Source: a virus
DNA length: 64,000 nucleotides
Virus record (IMG/VR): IMGVR_UViG_3300034102_001642
Location: 1-64,000 of that record
Direction: 5' to 3' (one strand)
Shown here: one piece after another, positions 50,518 through 59,368 of the stretch
Layout of the letters: each line of letters begins with the position of its first letter
Position numbering within the stretch: position 1 is the stretch's first letter
Notes under the pieces: model-generated
Database searches by the model: none
Told to the model about the DNA's origin: nothing
What the model saw: the letters and a program-made list of their open reading frames with translations, nothing else
Program-made: the position numbers and the translations under genes

Positions 50518-53500
50518 TGAGTTTTACACACTTACATGTTCATTCTTATTATTCATTAATGGATGGACTAAATTCACCTAAAGAATTATGCCAAGCAGCG
50601 TTGGATGCTGGGCAAACTGCGATTGCAATTACAGACCATGGCACTCTCTCTTCACACAGAGATATGCAAATTGCCGCAAAGGAAACTGGCATTAAGCCAA
50701 TTCTTGGTGTTGAGGCGTACATATCTCCAACCGATAGATTTGATAGATCATCTAAAACCGATAAATCTATTCAAGCCTACAACCACATTATTTTGCTAGC
50801 GAAAAATAAAAAGGGGTTGGAGAATATTAATATCCTTCAGGAGCTTGCTTGGAATGAAGGTTTTTATCATAAGCCAAGAATTGACAGAGAAATATTAGAT
50901 CTATATAGCGAAGGCATTATCGTTCTCAGCGGATGTCTTAATGGACTCATTAGTAAGGCTATCGATAAGGGTAACATGGAGGAAGCAGAACTTCTTCTCA
51001 AGGGCTTTAAACAAACTTTTGGACAAGATTTTTACGTGGAAGTGCAATCACACAACCCTGTGGAGATCAACTCTGCCCTTTTAGAATTAGCAGACAATCT
51101 AAACATTAAGGCGGTGGCAACAGGAGACGCCCACTTTGCTAAAGAAGAAGATAGAATACTAGAGGAAGCATTGCTGATCCTATCTACATCTCCTAAAATT
51201 GACAAAGACTCGGACTTTGAGATGTCACGTAATATTAAAGATATGATGGAGAGATTTAATTATCTATACCCAGACCGTAGAATTTCTTTCCAAGACTACA
51301 ACTTGTTTATTCAGTCTAGAGAAGAGATTGAGGCAGACTTTAATAAAGCTGGAATTACTCGTACAGACATTTACGAAAATACAATAGAAATTGAAAAGAA
51401 GATTGGCGAATATGACTTTAATCAAGGGCTAGACCTTCTTCCAGTTCCTAAAACAGATGCCGACCAAAAACTGTCTGATATGGCTTTTGAAGGCCTAGAA
51501 AGGCTACGCCTCAGAGAGAGCTGGCTAGGCAATGACGTATATGACCAGAGACTTATTGAAGAGTTAGAGATAATTAAATCTAAGAACTTTGCCTCGTATT
51601 TCTTAGTTGTGGCAGATATGATTAACTGGGCAAAAGAAAATAATATTATGGTTGGCCCAGGTCGTGGCTCTGCCGCAGGCTCGTTGGTCTGCTATGCGCT
51701 TGGCATTACAGATGTAGACCCAATTGAATATGACTTGCTATTTTTTAGATTTATTAATCCAGAACGTAACGACTTTCCAGATATTGACACAGACTTCGAA
51801 GACCGTCGTCGTAAAGAAGTAAAAGAATATTTAAAGAAAAAATTCAAACATGTAGCATCTATTTCCACATACACTTATTTTAAAGATAAAGGTGTAATTA
51901 GAGACGCAGCAAGAATTTTTATGGTTCCGCTTCAAGAGGTTAATCGTGCAATGAAATCAATTGATACTTTTGAAGATTTTATTTCTTCTCCAAATACAAA
52001 AGAATTTAGAGCTAAATATCCAGAAGTAGTTTGGCTTGCAGATAGATTGCGTGGAAGAATTAGATCTGTTGGCGTACATGCTGCTGGAGTAGTTGTAGCA
52101 AAAGATGATTTAAGAAAGTTTGCACCAGTTGAATCGAGAGAAGACGCACAAGATAAAGTGTCGGGAAGAATTCCTGTCGTTGCATACGATATGGATACGG
52201 TTGCAGATATAGGTCTTATTAAACTAGATGCACTAGGGCTTAAGACCTTATCTGTAATTTCTGATACCCTTAAATCAATTAAATCTAGGACAGGCAAAGA
52301 TATAATATTATCGTCTATGACGCTTGATGATCCAGAAGTTTATAAAATGCTTAGCGAAGGATTTACTAAGGGCGTATTCCAAGCTGAAGCAACACCATAC
52401 ACTAACCTTCTTATTAAAATGGGAACAGATAAGTTTGAGGATCTAGTTGCATCCAATGCACTTGTGAGGCCAGGAGCCATGAATACAGTTGGTGCTGCAT
52501 ACATTAAGCGTAAACACGGGAATGAGGCTGTAGATTATATGCATACTATAATGAAACCTTTTACCGAGAACACTTATGGTGTTATTATATATCAAGAGCA
52601 AGTTATGCAGGCATGCGTACACTTGGGCGGTATGACTTGGGCAGAGGCTGATAAGGTCCGCAAGATTATTGGAAAGAAAAAAGATGCAAAAGAATTTGAC
52701 CAGTTCAAAGATAGGTTTGTTATTGGGGCTTCAAAACACATTACTAAGAAAAAGGCAGAGGCGCTCTGGCACGATTTTGAAGCGCATGCTGGTTATTCTT
52801 TTAATCGTTCCCATGCCGTTGCTTATTCTATGCTCAGTTATTATACTGCTTGGCTTAAGTTTTATTATCCGCTTGAGTTCATGTTTTCAATTCTTAAAAA
52901 CGAAAATGATAAAGATGCTAGGACGGAGTATTTAATTGAGGCTAAACGTCTAGGACTAAAGGTGCTACTGCCTCATATTAACGAGTCAGGTCTTGATTTT
53001 TCACTTCAAGAAAATGCAATCCGATTTGGATTATCTGAAATTAAGTTTATATCTGACAACATTGCAAATAAAATTATTGACAGCAGACCTTATATTGACT
53101 ACAATCATTTTATTTCTATTGCTTCTGCTAAAGGAAGCGGTATAAATAGTAGAGCAATTAGTTCACTTAATGCAATTGGTGCCGCAGCATTCAAAGATAA
53201 TCCTAGAAGTGGAAATGAAAAAGATAATTACTATGAGTATCTAAACATACCAACATTTAATTTAGAAGGTATTCCCCCAAGAGTTAAAGCTCAGGCTAGA
53301 CCAATTGAAGAGTTTGATGACCTAGGCTCGTTTGTTATGTTCGGAATGGTAAAGGGAATTAAACGTGGAACAGGCTGGGCAAGAGTAGAGATTGTAGATG
53401 AGACTGGTTCAATAGGACTCTTTCATAATGAGCAGACACAAATTGAAGTAGGTCAGATGTATTTCATCCTCGTTGGAGACAATAGAATAGCAAGGTATAT

Positions 53501-53798
53501 AAAGGTTTCGGATATAGACCCTTCATCAAACGATATGTTTGTTGACTATTTGTACCGAAAAGAGTATGATCTTGAAGAAGACGAATATATAGTTGTAAAC
53601 TTTACCCCATATGTAACAAAGGCAGGCAAAACTATGAGCCATATAGTGTTGTCAAATAGAAATAAGGAGTTGACAAGAGCAATTGCTTTTCCAGCTATGT
53701 ACAAAATGACCCTTGCAAAAATGCGTGAGGGAATGAAGTGTAGGGTTGTTCTATCAAAATTAGACGATGGAACTATGAATGTAAAGGAAATCAAATGA
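50517..53798 (+). CDS. dnaE: DNA polymerase III alpha subunit, DnaE-type
   Basis: From the ATG at 50517 the product has 1093 residues. The N-terminal PHP domain is intact by eye (FTHLHVHSYYSLMDG, ITDHG, GVEAYIS, ATGDAHF). The polymerase core shows GPGRGSAAGS (about 380) and the catalytic aspartates in PDIDTDFEDRRR (about 420-431). Later parts include YIKRKHG, YQEQVMQ and GYSFNRSHAVAYS, all C-family signatures. The C-terminus has an OB-like domain (SFVMFGMVKGIKRGTGWARVEI). It is the replicative polymerase of the phage. No separate sliding clamp or DnaQ exonuclease is visible in the window. Confidence 0.95.
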   Translation: MSFTHLHVHSYYSLMDGLNSPKELCQAALDAGQTAIAITDHGTLSSHRDMQIAAKETGIKPILGVEAYISPTDRFDRSSKTDKSIQAYNHIILLAKNKKGLENINILQELAWNEGFYHKPRIDREILDLYSEGIIVLSGCLNGLISKAIDKGNMEEAELLLKGFKQTFGQDFYVEVQSHNPVEINSALLELADNLNIKAVATGDAHFAKEEDRILEEALLILSTSPKIDKDSDFEMSRNIKDMMERFNYLYPDRRISFQDYNLFIQSREEIEADFNKAGITRTDIYENTIEIEKKIGEYDFNQGLDLLPVPKTDADQKLSDMAFEGLERLRLRESWLGNDVYDQRLIEELEIIKSKNFASYFLVVADMINWAKENNIMVGPGRGSAAGSLVCYALGITDVDPIEYDLLFFRFINPERNDFPDIDTDFEDRRRKEVKEYLKKKFKHVASISTYTYFKDKGVIRDAARIFMVPLQEVNRAMKSIDTFEDFISSPNTKEFRAKYPEVVWLADRLRGRIRSVGVHAAGVVVAKDDLRKFAPVESREDAQDKVSGRIPVVAYDMDTVADIGLIKLDALGLKTLSVISDTLKSIKSRTGKDIILSSMTLDDPEVYKMLSEGFTKGVFQAEATPYTNLLIKMGTDKFEDLVASNALVRPGAMNTVGAAYIKRKHGNEAVDYMHTIMKPFTENTYGVIIYQEQVMQACVHLGGMTWAEADKVRKIIGKKKDAKEFDQFKDRFVIGASKHITKKKAEALWHDFEAHAGYSFNRSHAVAYSMLSYYTAWLKFYYPLEFMFSILKNENDKDARTEYLIEAKRLGLKVLLPHINESGLDFSLQENAIRFGLSEIKFISDNIANKIIDSRPYIDYNHFISIASAKGSGINSRAISSLNAIGAAAFKDNPRSGNEKDNYYEYLNIPTFNLEGIPPRVKAQARPIEEFDDLGSFVMFGMVKGIKRGTGWARVEIVDETGSIGLFHNEQTQIEVGQMYFILVGDNRIARYIKVSDIDPSSNDMFVDYLYRKEYDLEEDEYIVVNFTPYVTKAGKTMSHIVLSNRNKELTRAIAFPAMYKMTLAKMREGMKCRVVLSKLDDGTMNVKEIK

Positions 53799-53992
53799 GT
53801 GATGCAAAAATAGAAGATATTTACGCACAGCTAAACATTGCTAAAATACTTGTTGCTGCAATTGAAAGTCTTGGAGAAATTTCTCTACCAGTTGAAAATT
53901 TTTTAAAGGCAGCCAATGAAGACAAAGAATTGCAAGTAGATTACAATGAGGGCGATCAAACATTTACATTTAAACTTAAACAAAAAGATTAA
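53795..53992 (+). CDS. hypothetical small protein, polymerase-coupled
   Basis: The 65-residue protein starts in an ATGA overlap with the polymerase stop. It has a helix (DIYAQLNIAKILVAAIESLG), then a short acidic region and a C-terminal strand (YNEGDQTFTFKLKQ). It may be a partner of the polymerase. No family is recognised. Confidence 0.55.
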   Translation: MSDAKIEDIYAQLNIAKILVAAIESLGEISLPVENFLKAANEDKELQVDYNEGDQTFTFKLKQKD

Positions 53993-54002
53993 TTGTATAG
54001 GC

Positions 54003-54031
54003 TTCACAGCGCCCCATTTAAATGGTATACT
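54003..54031 (+). promoter_or_regulatory. promoter for recA
   Basis: TTCACA, a 17-base spacer, and TATACT with a TGG extension. An AGAGAGAAGAAAG stretch precedes the ATG at 54055. Confidence 0.7.
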
Positions 54032-54054
54032 AGTAGAGAGAAGAAAGAATACAA

Positions 54055-55059
54055 ATGACTATTTCCCTAGAAGATATAATGGCAAAGCTAGACCCAAAAA
54101 CACGTGCAAGAGTTCAATCTGCACAAAATGTTCAAGTTCATAAACAATTAACTCCTAGCATAGGATTAAATGTTGCCTTAAAGGGTGGCTTAGGATATGG
54201 AAGACAAATATTAGTTTGGGGCAATAAGTCTGCTGGTAAATCTTCTTTCTGCTTACAGATGATAGCATTAGCACAACAAGAAGGCAAAACTTGTGCATGG
54301 ATTGATGCAGAAGCATCTTATGATCAATCTTGGGCAGAGCAACTGGGAGTAGATTCATCTTCCCTTATTTATTCTCAAGCTAAAACAGTAAACGATATGG
54401 TAGACGTTGGCGTAAAGCTAATGGAAGCTGGCGTAGATGTAATTGTTGTTGACTCCATCTCTGCTTTGCTTCCTGGCATATATTTTGAAAAAGATGGAAA
54501 CGAAATGAAAGATTTGCAAGACACAAAGCAAATCGGCGCAGAAGCAAAGGATATGACTCACGCAGTCAAAATGTTAAACTATGCAAACAAAAACACACTA
54601 CTTGTTCTTATCTCCCAACAAAGAAATCAGTTTGGGTCAATGCATGCTTCACACATCCCAACAGGAGGAATGGCAGTTAAATTTTTCTCTAGTACCGTTA
54701 TCAAGCTCTGGTCTTCAGAAGCTGAAGCTAATGCTATCAAGGCTGGCGTTCAAGTTGGGGACAAAATTATTGAACAGCGTGTCGGAAGACCAGTCAATTG
54801 GGTTATTGATTACAACAAGCTCGGCCCCCCTAACCTTTCAGGACAATACGATTTTTACTACCAAGGAGAATCTTTAGGAGTTGATCGTATTGGTGAGACG
54901 CTAGATGTTGCAGAAATGTACGGTTTAGTAGAAAAAGGTGGAGCATGGTACACAATTAATAAAGAACGTTTTCAGGGTAGGGCTAAGGCAGTAGCATACC
55001 TTAGAGATAACCCAAAAGTTGCTGGCTCTTTGATTGAGGAAATCAATGCCAAATCTTAA
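54055..55059 (+). CDS. recA: RecA-family recombinase
   Basis: The 334-residue protein is a full-length RecA core: Walker A GNKSAGKSS (about 56-64), the catalytic glutamate region WIDAEASYD, Walker B VIVVDSISALLP (about 129-140), and the DNA-binding loop L2 region GGMAVKFFSS. The N-terminal polymer helix is short. It would catalyse strand exchange and support recombination-dependent replication with the Cas4-like nuclease and RuvC-like resolvase downstream. It has its own promoter. Confidence 0.9.
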   Translation: MTISLEDIMAKLDPKTRARVQSAQNVQVHKQLTPSIGLNVALKGGLGYGRQILVWGNKSAGKSSFCLQMIALAQQEGKTCAWIDAEASYDQSWAEQLGVDSSSLIYSQAKTVNDMVDVGVKLMEAGVDVIVVDSISALLPGIYFEKDGNEMKDLQDTKQIGAEAKDMTHAVKMLNYANKNTLLVLISQQRNQFGSMHASHIPTGGMAVKFFSSTVIKLWSSEAEANAIKAGVQVGDKIIEQRVGRPVNWVIDYNKLGPPNLSGQYDFYYQGESLGVDRIGETLDVAEMYGLVEKGGAWYTINKERFQGRAKAVAYLRDNPKVAGSLIEEINAKS

Positions 55060-55234
55060 TGAGTTTATTAACAGTCCTCGTGTTATTAGTAAAAAAAATC
55101 TAGAATCAATACTTGGGGTTAAGCCATGCTCAAAATGTGATAAGGATGCAGGTGAAGCATTTTGGGATCCAGAGTCTATGGTATTGTCTTGGGAATGTCC
55201 AGATGGCCACTTAAACGAAGTTAAGGTTGGATAA
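55046..55234 (+). CDS. small zinc-binding protein
   Basis: From the ATG at 55046 (14 bases inside recA) the product has 62 residues. It contains CSKCDKDAGEAFWD, then WECPDGH, a likely Cys3-His zinc site. Its stop is directly followed by the ATG of the oxygenase gene at 55235. Its role is unknown; it may assist recombination or bind nucleic acid. Confidence 0.55.
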   Translation: MPNLNEFINSPRVISKKNLESILGVKPCSKCDKDAGEAFWDPESMVLSWECPDGHLNEVKVG

Positions 55235-56080
55235 ATGACTACTGACTTTTCAGATATTAAAAAAATTGTAGTGGCCCCACAAATTGTAATATATAAAAAC
55301 ATATTTAAAAACAGCAAAGAGATAATTGAATTGCTGCAGGATAGTAGAAAAATTTCGTTCTTTAATGAATGGAGGGAATGGTATGGTCAAGGATTTAGAA
55401 GAGACGCAGACTTTAGTCTTTTAAATACTATAGACCCTGGAACCGATACATTTCTTAATTTAGAAAAACAATATATATTAGAAATAAATAAGTGTATGAA
55501 TTTCATTAGAGAAGACTATCTTAATGAGTTTGGAAAAGAAAATGGAATATGGCCTTCATTTATAAAAGATTGGGAATCGCTAAAAGATACAGATAAAAAA
55601 TACTGGATTGATTTTTTTAGATATGACGTAGATTTTCAAGGAAAGGTAAACCCTTCTGGATTAATCATGGAATACCATGTAGATGAATTGCCAGTACCTG
55701 GGGAAACAAAAACAAAGAGGCACGTTGCCACTGTTAATTTTTATTTAAATAATAGTTATGACGGAGGGGAAATTTGTGTATACGATTCTATATCAAATAA
55801 TACATACATGTATAAGCCTATGCCTGGAGATGCCGTTATAATGCCGTCAACAGAACCATTCTATCACGGAGTAAAGCCATTTAGTAAATCAGATAGGTAT
55901 TTTTTAAGAGCGTTTATTGATTCTGATGTTAAAGACGAAATTGAGTGGAAAAAACAATACAACATAACAATTGGACAAGACAATTTAAATAATGTTAATA
56001 CAGAAGAATCTTATGTAGAAAAAGATTTACAAACCATAAAGCTGTCTATCCCATCTAACCTTATAGAAGTTAAAGGCTAG
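55235..56080 (+). CDS. 2-oxoglutarate/Fe(II) oxygenase, prolyl-4-hydroxylase-like
   Basis: The 281-residue protein has His148-x-Asp150 (YHVD), His211 (FYHG) and Arg221 (SDRY). The LNNSYDGGEICV strand varies the NDDYEGG signature, and MPSTEPFYHGVKP nearly matches the enzyme at 14701 (FPSTEPYYHGVK). It lies 38 kb from the main oxygenase cluster, among recombination genes, with the second DUF6065-like gene next to it. The split suggests either a distinct substrate or an ancestral oxygenase/DUF6065 pair. Confidence 0.85.
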   Translation: MTTDFSDIKKIVVAPQIVIYKNIFKNSKEIIELLQDSRKISFFNEWREWYGQGFRRDADFSLLNTIDPGTDTFLNLEKQYILEINKCMNFIREDYLNEFGKENGIWPSFIKDWESLKDTDKKYWIDFFRYDVDFQGKVNPSGLIMEYHVDELPVPGETKTKRHVATVNFYLNNSYDGGEICVYDSISNNTYMYKPMPGDAVIMPSTEPFYHGVKPFSKSDRYFLRAFIDSDVKDEIEWKKQYNITIGQDNLNNVNTEESYVEKDLQTIKLSIPSNLIEVKG

Positions 56081-56083
56081 TAA

Positions 56084-56389
56084 ATGTCTGAAAGAGCCGA
56101 AGTAAAAAGAGATAATGCTAAAGCACAAAAAAATAGCGGGCGAGGAGATTACCAAAAGGGTGATGCTAGGTGGAATCAATTTTTAGTTGATTATAAGGAG
56201 GCGGGATCTACATTTACATTGAATAAAGAGGTTTGGTCTAAGATCTGTACAGATACATTTAAAGTAAATAGAGATATGCATCCAGCCTTAAAAATTATTA
56301 TAGGTAAAGAAAGCAAGGTGCGACTTGGTATAATAGAGTGGGCAATTTTAGAAGAATTAATTAAATGCTGGGAGGATAATAATGCATAA
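56084..56389 (+). CDS. putative PD-(D/E)XK-type nuclease, small
   Basis: The 101-residue protein has KNSGRGDYQKGDARWNQFLVDYKEAGSTFTL, where GDA and VDYKEA resemble the Asp and x-K positions of Hjc/PD-(D/E)XK nucleases. A VWSKICTDTF helix, a PALKIIIG strand and a final helix follow. Holliday junction resolvases of this size exist in phages. The catalytic match is partial, so it could also be an inactive relative or an unrelated conserved phage protein. It lies between an oxygenase gene and a DUF6065-like gene. Confidence 0.45.
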   Translation: MSERAEVKRDNAKAQKNSGRGDYQKGDARWNQFLVDYKEAGSTFTLNKEVWSKICTDTFKVNRDMHPALKIIIGKESKVRLGIIEWAILEELIKCWEDNNA

Positions 56390-57080
56390 TGTAGATGTTT
56401 ATATAGATGACATATCTTTTCCGACAGCAAAAATTAGACCACTAGAACTTCAAAGAGAATGGATGCATTCATATGTTTATAACTGCTACCCAATAGCAAT
56501 GGCAAATACTTTTGGATATGGTATTTATTTTGAACACGACATATCTTTTATTTGGGATGGCTCTAAAGATGACGGAGCAGTTGGTATTATTGGTAAAGAA
56601 AATATTTGGGTTGGTAGAGGAGAAGGAACGGCAAGCTTTGCCACCAATTTAATATTTAAAACTGATGAAAACACTAGTATGCTCACAATGCCAGTTCCAA
56701 ATGAATATTTAGATGGAGCACAAGTTTTAAGTACAATATTGTCTACATCAGTATTTACTGGTACATTTACTATTGTTTGGAAACTTGATACTCCCAACAA
56801 AGAATATTTTGTTCCAGCTGGAACAAATATAGCATGTGTACTTCCAATATCGATTGGATCAATCCAGGGCTCAATTTTTAATATTAAGAATTCTAAATGG
56901 CCATTTGAAAAAATTCAAGATAGTGAAGAATACATGAGCTATTTAAAAGAAAAAAATTCTGAAGGCATTAGGCCCAGAATGTATAAAAAGGGAATTGATC
57001 ATACAGGCAAAATAATTGGTAAACATGAAGTAGATAAAATAATTTTAAACGTGAACTATGAAAATGAACAGGAAAATTAA
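56382..57080 (+). CDS. DUF6065-like protein
   Basis: The 232-residue protein is a clear paralogue of the 13302 product: NCYPIAMANTFGYGIYF, HDISFIWDG, MLTMPVPN and the same strand order. It is the closest other member in the window. Both copies sit next to a 2OG-Fe(II) oxygenase, and this one has the small nuclease-like gene in between. The ATG at 56382 lies inside the end of the upstream gene. No catalytic residues are apparent; a partner or substrate-presenting role for the oxygenase is a guess. Confidence 0.65.
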   Translation: MHNVDVYIDDISFPTAKIRPLELQREWMHSYVYNCYPIAMANTFGYGIYFEHDISFIWDGSKDDGAVGIIGKENIWVGRGEGTASFATNLIFKTDENTSMLTMPVPNEYLDGAQVLSTILSTSVFTGTFTIVWKLDTPNKEYFVPAGTNIACVLPISIGSIQGSIFNIKNSKWPFEKIQDSEEYMSYLKEKNSEGIRPRMYKKGIDHTGKIIGKHEVDKIILNVNYENEQEN

Positions 57081-57185
57081 ATGAAAATATTTTTACTAGG
57101 ATTGATGGCGGGTCTATCAATTGGATACCCGCTTGGGTTATTTATAGATCAAATAGACAAAAGGATAAAAAATAATGGAAGATAA
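57081..57185 (+). CDS. small membrane protein
   Basis: The 34-residue frame directly follows the previous stop (57080). It is one hydrophobic helix (IFLLGLMAGLSIGYPLGLFI) with a basic C-terminal tail (KRIKNNGR), so it is probably inserted in the membrane with its C-terminus in the cytoplasm. The next gene starts within its last codons. It may be involved in lysis, superinfection exclusion or the cobalamin cluster that follows. Confidence 0.5.
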   Translation: MKIFLLGLMAGLSIGYPLGLFIDQIDKRIKNNGR

Positions 57186-57507
57186 AAATACACTACAGCT
57201 TATTAGCGATATCACAGAGTTTAATGATCTGCATGAGTTTATGCATGATGAGCACCTAGACAAAGCTTTGGCTATCGTTGTAAAGCTTCTAATGAATCCT
57301 GATGTTCCTTCTGCAAAAGCCCCGCATTTAATTATGGAACTTCAAGCAATGTCCACCAAGTTTGCCGTGCTTGCTTCTGTATATTCTACAATTGCTAAGG
57401 ACAAAGCTGGAACGGTTAATAATAATAAGAAAAATATTTACTATTCGGTAAAGGAGTCCATAGACAAACTCGTAGATGCACTTAAGTATGTGGTTAGGTA
57501 TAACTAA
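57175..57507 (+). CDS. conserved hypothetical helical protein
   Basis: The 110-residue protein is nearly all helix (LHEFMHDEHLDKALAIVVKLL, then LIMELQAMSTKFAVLASVYSTIAKD, then VKESIDKLVDALKYVVRY). Its TAA overlaps the next ATG (TAATG). No catalytic residues or known family are recognised. A role as a binding or adaptor protein in replication or recombination would fit its place. No claim of function is made. Confidence 0.55.
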   Translation: MEDKNTLQLISDITEFNDLHEFMHDEHLDKALAIVVKLLMNPDVPSAKAPHLIMELQAMSTKFAVLASVYSTIAKDKAGTVNNNKKNIYYSVKESIDKLVDALKYVVRYN

Positions 57508-57956
57508 TGATTCAAAAAAGAATTATGCTGGTGTTTATTTTTATTGGTTCAGCAATAGGATTGTTTGTTTTAAATTCTAATCAACCAGAGTGCATTAATC
57601 TATACGTAGACTACGGAAATAATTCTACAGTAGAAAAGAAATGCGTCAGTGCCAGTGGTAAAGTTAATTCTTTAGATCTATTAAAGACACATGGGTATAA
57701 TATAGAGGGAACAGTAAAGTATGGAAATGCTGTTGTCTGCAGAGTAAATAATTTTCCCAACAACAGTGTTGAAAAATGCCAAGACATGCCACCAGAAAAT
57801 GCATATTGGGCCGTGTTAGTAAAAAAGAATCAGGCCTTGCCATTTCCAAGAAATGAATGGGGCTGGGCACAAAAGGGAATTAATGAAACTTTTGTCGAAC
57901 CAGGAGACCACCTTGGCCTAGTATTTTCTACTAAAGGAGAAGTAAGATGGCCGTAG
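57507..57956 (+). CDS. exported DUF4430/transcobalamin-like domain protein
   Basis: The 149-residue protein has an N-terminal signal-like membrane helix (IMLVFIFIGSAIGLFVLNS, about 6-24). A beta domain follows with INLYVDYG, two cysteines in the first half (C29, C46), a second pair (C79, C91), AYWAVLV and a closing PGDHLGLVF. This order resembles the DUF4430 domain found in transcobalamin-like and cobalamin-uptake proteins. It lies one small gene upstream of a cobalamin adenosyltransferase, which supports a B12 link. It would act outside the membrane, perhaps as a B12-binding or uptake accessory. Confidence 0.55.
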   Translation: MIQKRIMLVFIFIGSAIGLFVLNSNQPECINLYVDYGNNSTVEKKCVSASGKVNSLDLLKTHGYNIEGTVKYGNAVVCRVNNFPNNSVEKCQDMPPENAYWAVLVKKNQALPFPRNEWGWAQKGINETFVEPGDHLGLVFSTKGEVRWP

Positions 57957-58090
57957 AATTATTAGAAGAAAAGGTTAAGAATAAATCTTTTCCAATATTA
58001 ATTATTGCTCAGCTTTTTATAACAGTTTTTGCTTTATCTGTAGTTAATGAAATTGCAGTAGATGTTTGGCGTTCTTTAAGGGGTCACTGA
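57947..58090 (+). CDS. small membrane protein of the cobalamin cluster
   Basis: A 47-residue frame starts inside the end of the previous gene and stops at TGA 58088-58090, which overlaps the next ATG. It has one membrane helix (FPILIIAQLFITVFALSVV, about 15-33) with a charged N-terminus and a basic C-terminus. It may anchor or couple the exported and cytoplasmic proteins on either side. The overlap with both neighbours suggests one translational unit. Confidence 0.5.
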   Translation: MAVELLEEKVKNKSFPILIIAQLFITVFALSVVNEIAVDVWRSLRGH

Positions 58091-58587
58091 TGGTAATACT
58101 AAGTAAAATTTATACTAAAACTGGCGATGATGGGCAAACCTCTAACGCTAATAACGAAAGGGTGTCTAAGACTAGCCCTATAATGGAAGCGATAGGTGCT
58201 GTAGATGAGGCCAACTCTGCTATTGGAATGGCAACCGATGAGTATAATGATATTATTGAAAGAGTTCAGAGCGACTTATTTGATCTTGGCGCAGAGCTTG
58301 CAGGTGCTTCAACAATAACAATATCTGAAAACAGAGTAACATATTTAGAAAATGTAATTGATGACTATAATGAATATCTAGAACCTTTAAGATCTTTTGT
58401 TTTACCAACAGGACCACTGCACAATGCAAGGACTGTTGTAAGAAGGGCAGAGCGTGAAGTTTGGAAGATAGAAAACGTAAATCCAAACATTGCTAAGTAT
58501 TTAAATCGTCTATCAGACTTATTGTTTGTTATGGCTAGATATCACAATAAAGGAAAAGAAAAAATGTGGGTGCCAAACAATGGCTAG
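58090..58587 (+). CDS. pduO: ATP:cob(I)alamin adenosyltransferase, PduO-type
   Basis: From the ATG at 58090 the product has 165 residues. It has the PduO signatures KIYTKTGDDGQTS (about 6-18), EAIGAVDEANSAIGMA (about 36-51), RTVVRRAEREVW (about 117-128) and YLNRLSDLLFVMARY (about 137-151). The enzyme transfers the adenosyl group of ATP to cobalamin, making coenzyme B12. In the host it would supply B12-dependent enzymes such as class II ribonucleotide reductase or methylmalonyl-CoA mutase. Such a gene is unusual in a phage and makes a candidate auxiliary metabolic gene. Confidence 0.9.
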   Translation: MVILSKIYTKTGDDGQTSNANNERVSKTSPIMEAIGAVDEANSAIGMATDEYNDIIERVQSDLFDLGAELAGASTITISENRVTYLENVIDDYNEYLEPLRSFVLPTGPLHNARTVVRRAEREVWKIENVNPNIAKYLNRLSDLLFVMARYHNKGKEKMWVPNNG

Positions 58588-59368
58588 AGATATTGTAAAA
58601 AACCTTAAATTTAAAAAGCATGCTGGGAATTTCTTTGACCCAGAAAAGTTTGCCCAGCTTCTCGACGAATCTTATAGAAATACAAAACGTCCAGATGGAG
58701 ACACTACAAAGAAGTCTTTTAGTCCAAGCTTATTGGGTTACGGGCATGGTACATGTCCAAGATACTGGTATATGGCATTTACTGGGGCGGTCTTTATTGA
58801 TGAGAATGATGCTGTTGCGGTGGCAAACATGGCTCAGGGCACACAGGCTCACGAAAGACTACAGAGTCTTATTAAGACTATGCCTGAGTGGAAAGCGGAA
58901 GAAGAAGAGATCGTAAACGAGTATCCCCCTATTAGAGGCTTTATAGATTTAATTATGGAATATGACGGTGAAACAGTCATTGGTGAAATTAAAACAGCTA
59001 AACAGGAGGTTTGGGATACAAGACAGGCTGAAATGAAGTCTTCCCCAAACCACATGCTTCAGCTATTAACGTATATGAAATTAAAGAATGCCAAAGAAGG
59101 TTTCTTCCTTTATGAAAACAAAAACACTCAAGAGATACTAATTATTCCAATTTCAATGAATGATAAAAACAAAGAAATAATTGAAAATGCTTTTCAATGG
59201 ATGAGAGATGTTTGGGATAATTTCAAAGAAGGAGATTTACCAAAGCGTCCTGAAGGGGCAACCAAGTACAAGCTTCCTTGCACGTATTGTCCAGTAAAAA
59301 AAGCATGCTGGGAAAAAGGATCTAATCCTGGAACAGTTGAAATTGATTTAATGAAAGTCTTCAAGTAA
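58580..59368 (+). CDS. Cas4/RecB-type PD-(D/E)XK nuclease
   Basis: The start at 58580 overlaps PduO by eight bases and gives 262 residues. The nuclease core has His91 (AHERL), Asp123 (GFIDLI), Glu136-x-Lys138 (GEIKTAK) and Gln161 (LQLLTYM). Cysteines at 59, 234, 237 and 243 (CTYC, AC) match the Fe-S cluster arrangement of Cas4/AddB-type exonucleases. There is no helicase domain. It probably resects DNA ends for RecA-dependent recombination. No CRISPR locus is visible to suggest adaptation. Confidence 0.85.
   Translation: MARDIVKNLKFKKHAGNFFDPEKFAQLLDESYRNTKRPDGDTTKKSFSPSLLGYGHGTCPRYWYMAFTGAVFIDENDAVAVANMAQGTQAHERLQSLIKTMPEWKAEEEEIVNEYPPIRGFIDLIMEYDGETVIGEIKTAKQEVWDTRQAEMKSSPNHMLQLLTYMKLKNAKEGFFLYENKNTQEILIIPISMNDKNKEIIENAFQWMRDVWDNFKEGDLPKRPEGATKYKLPCTYCPVKKACWEKGSNPGTVEIDLMKVFK

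Noticed and set aside
58580-59368. Cas4 as part of a CRISPR system
   Set aside because: No cas1, cas2 or repeat array is nearby. The gene lies between cobalamin and RuvC-like genes, which fits a recombination nuclease.
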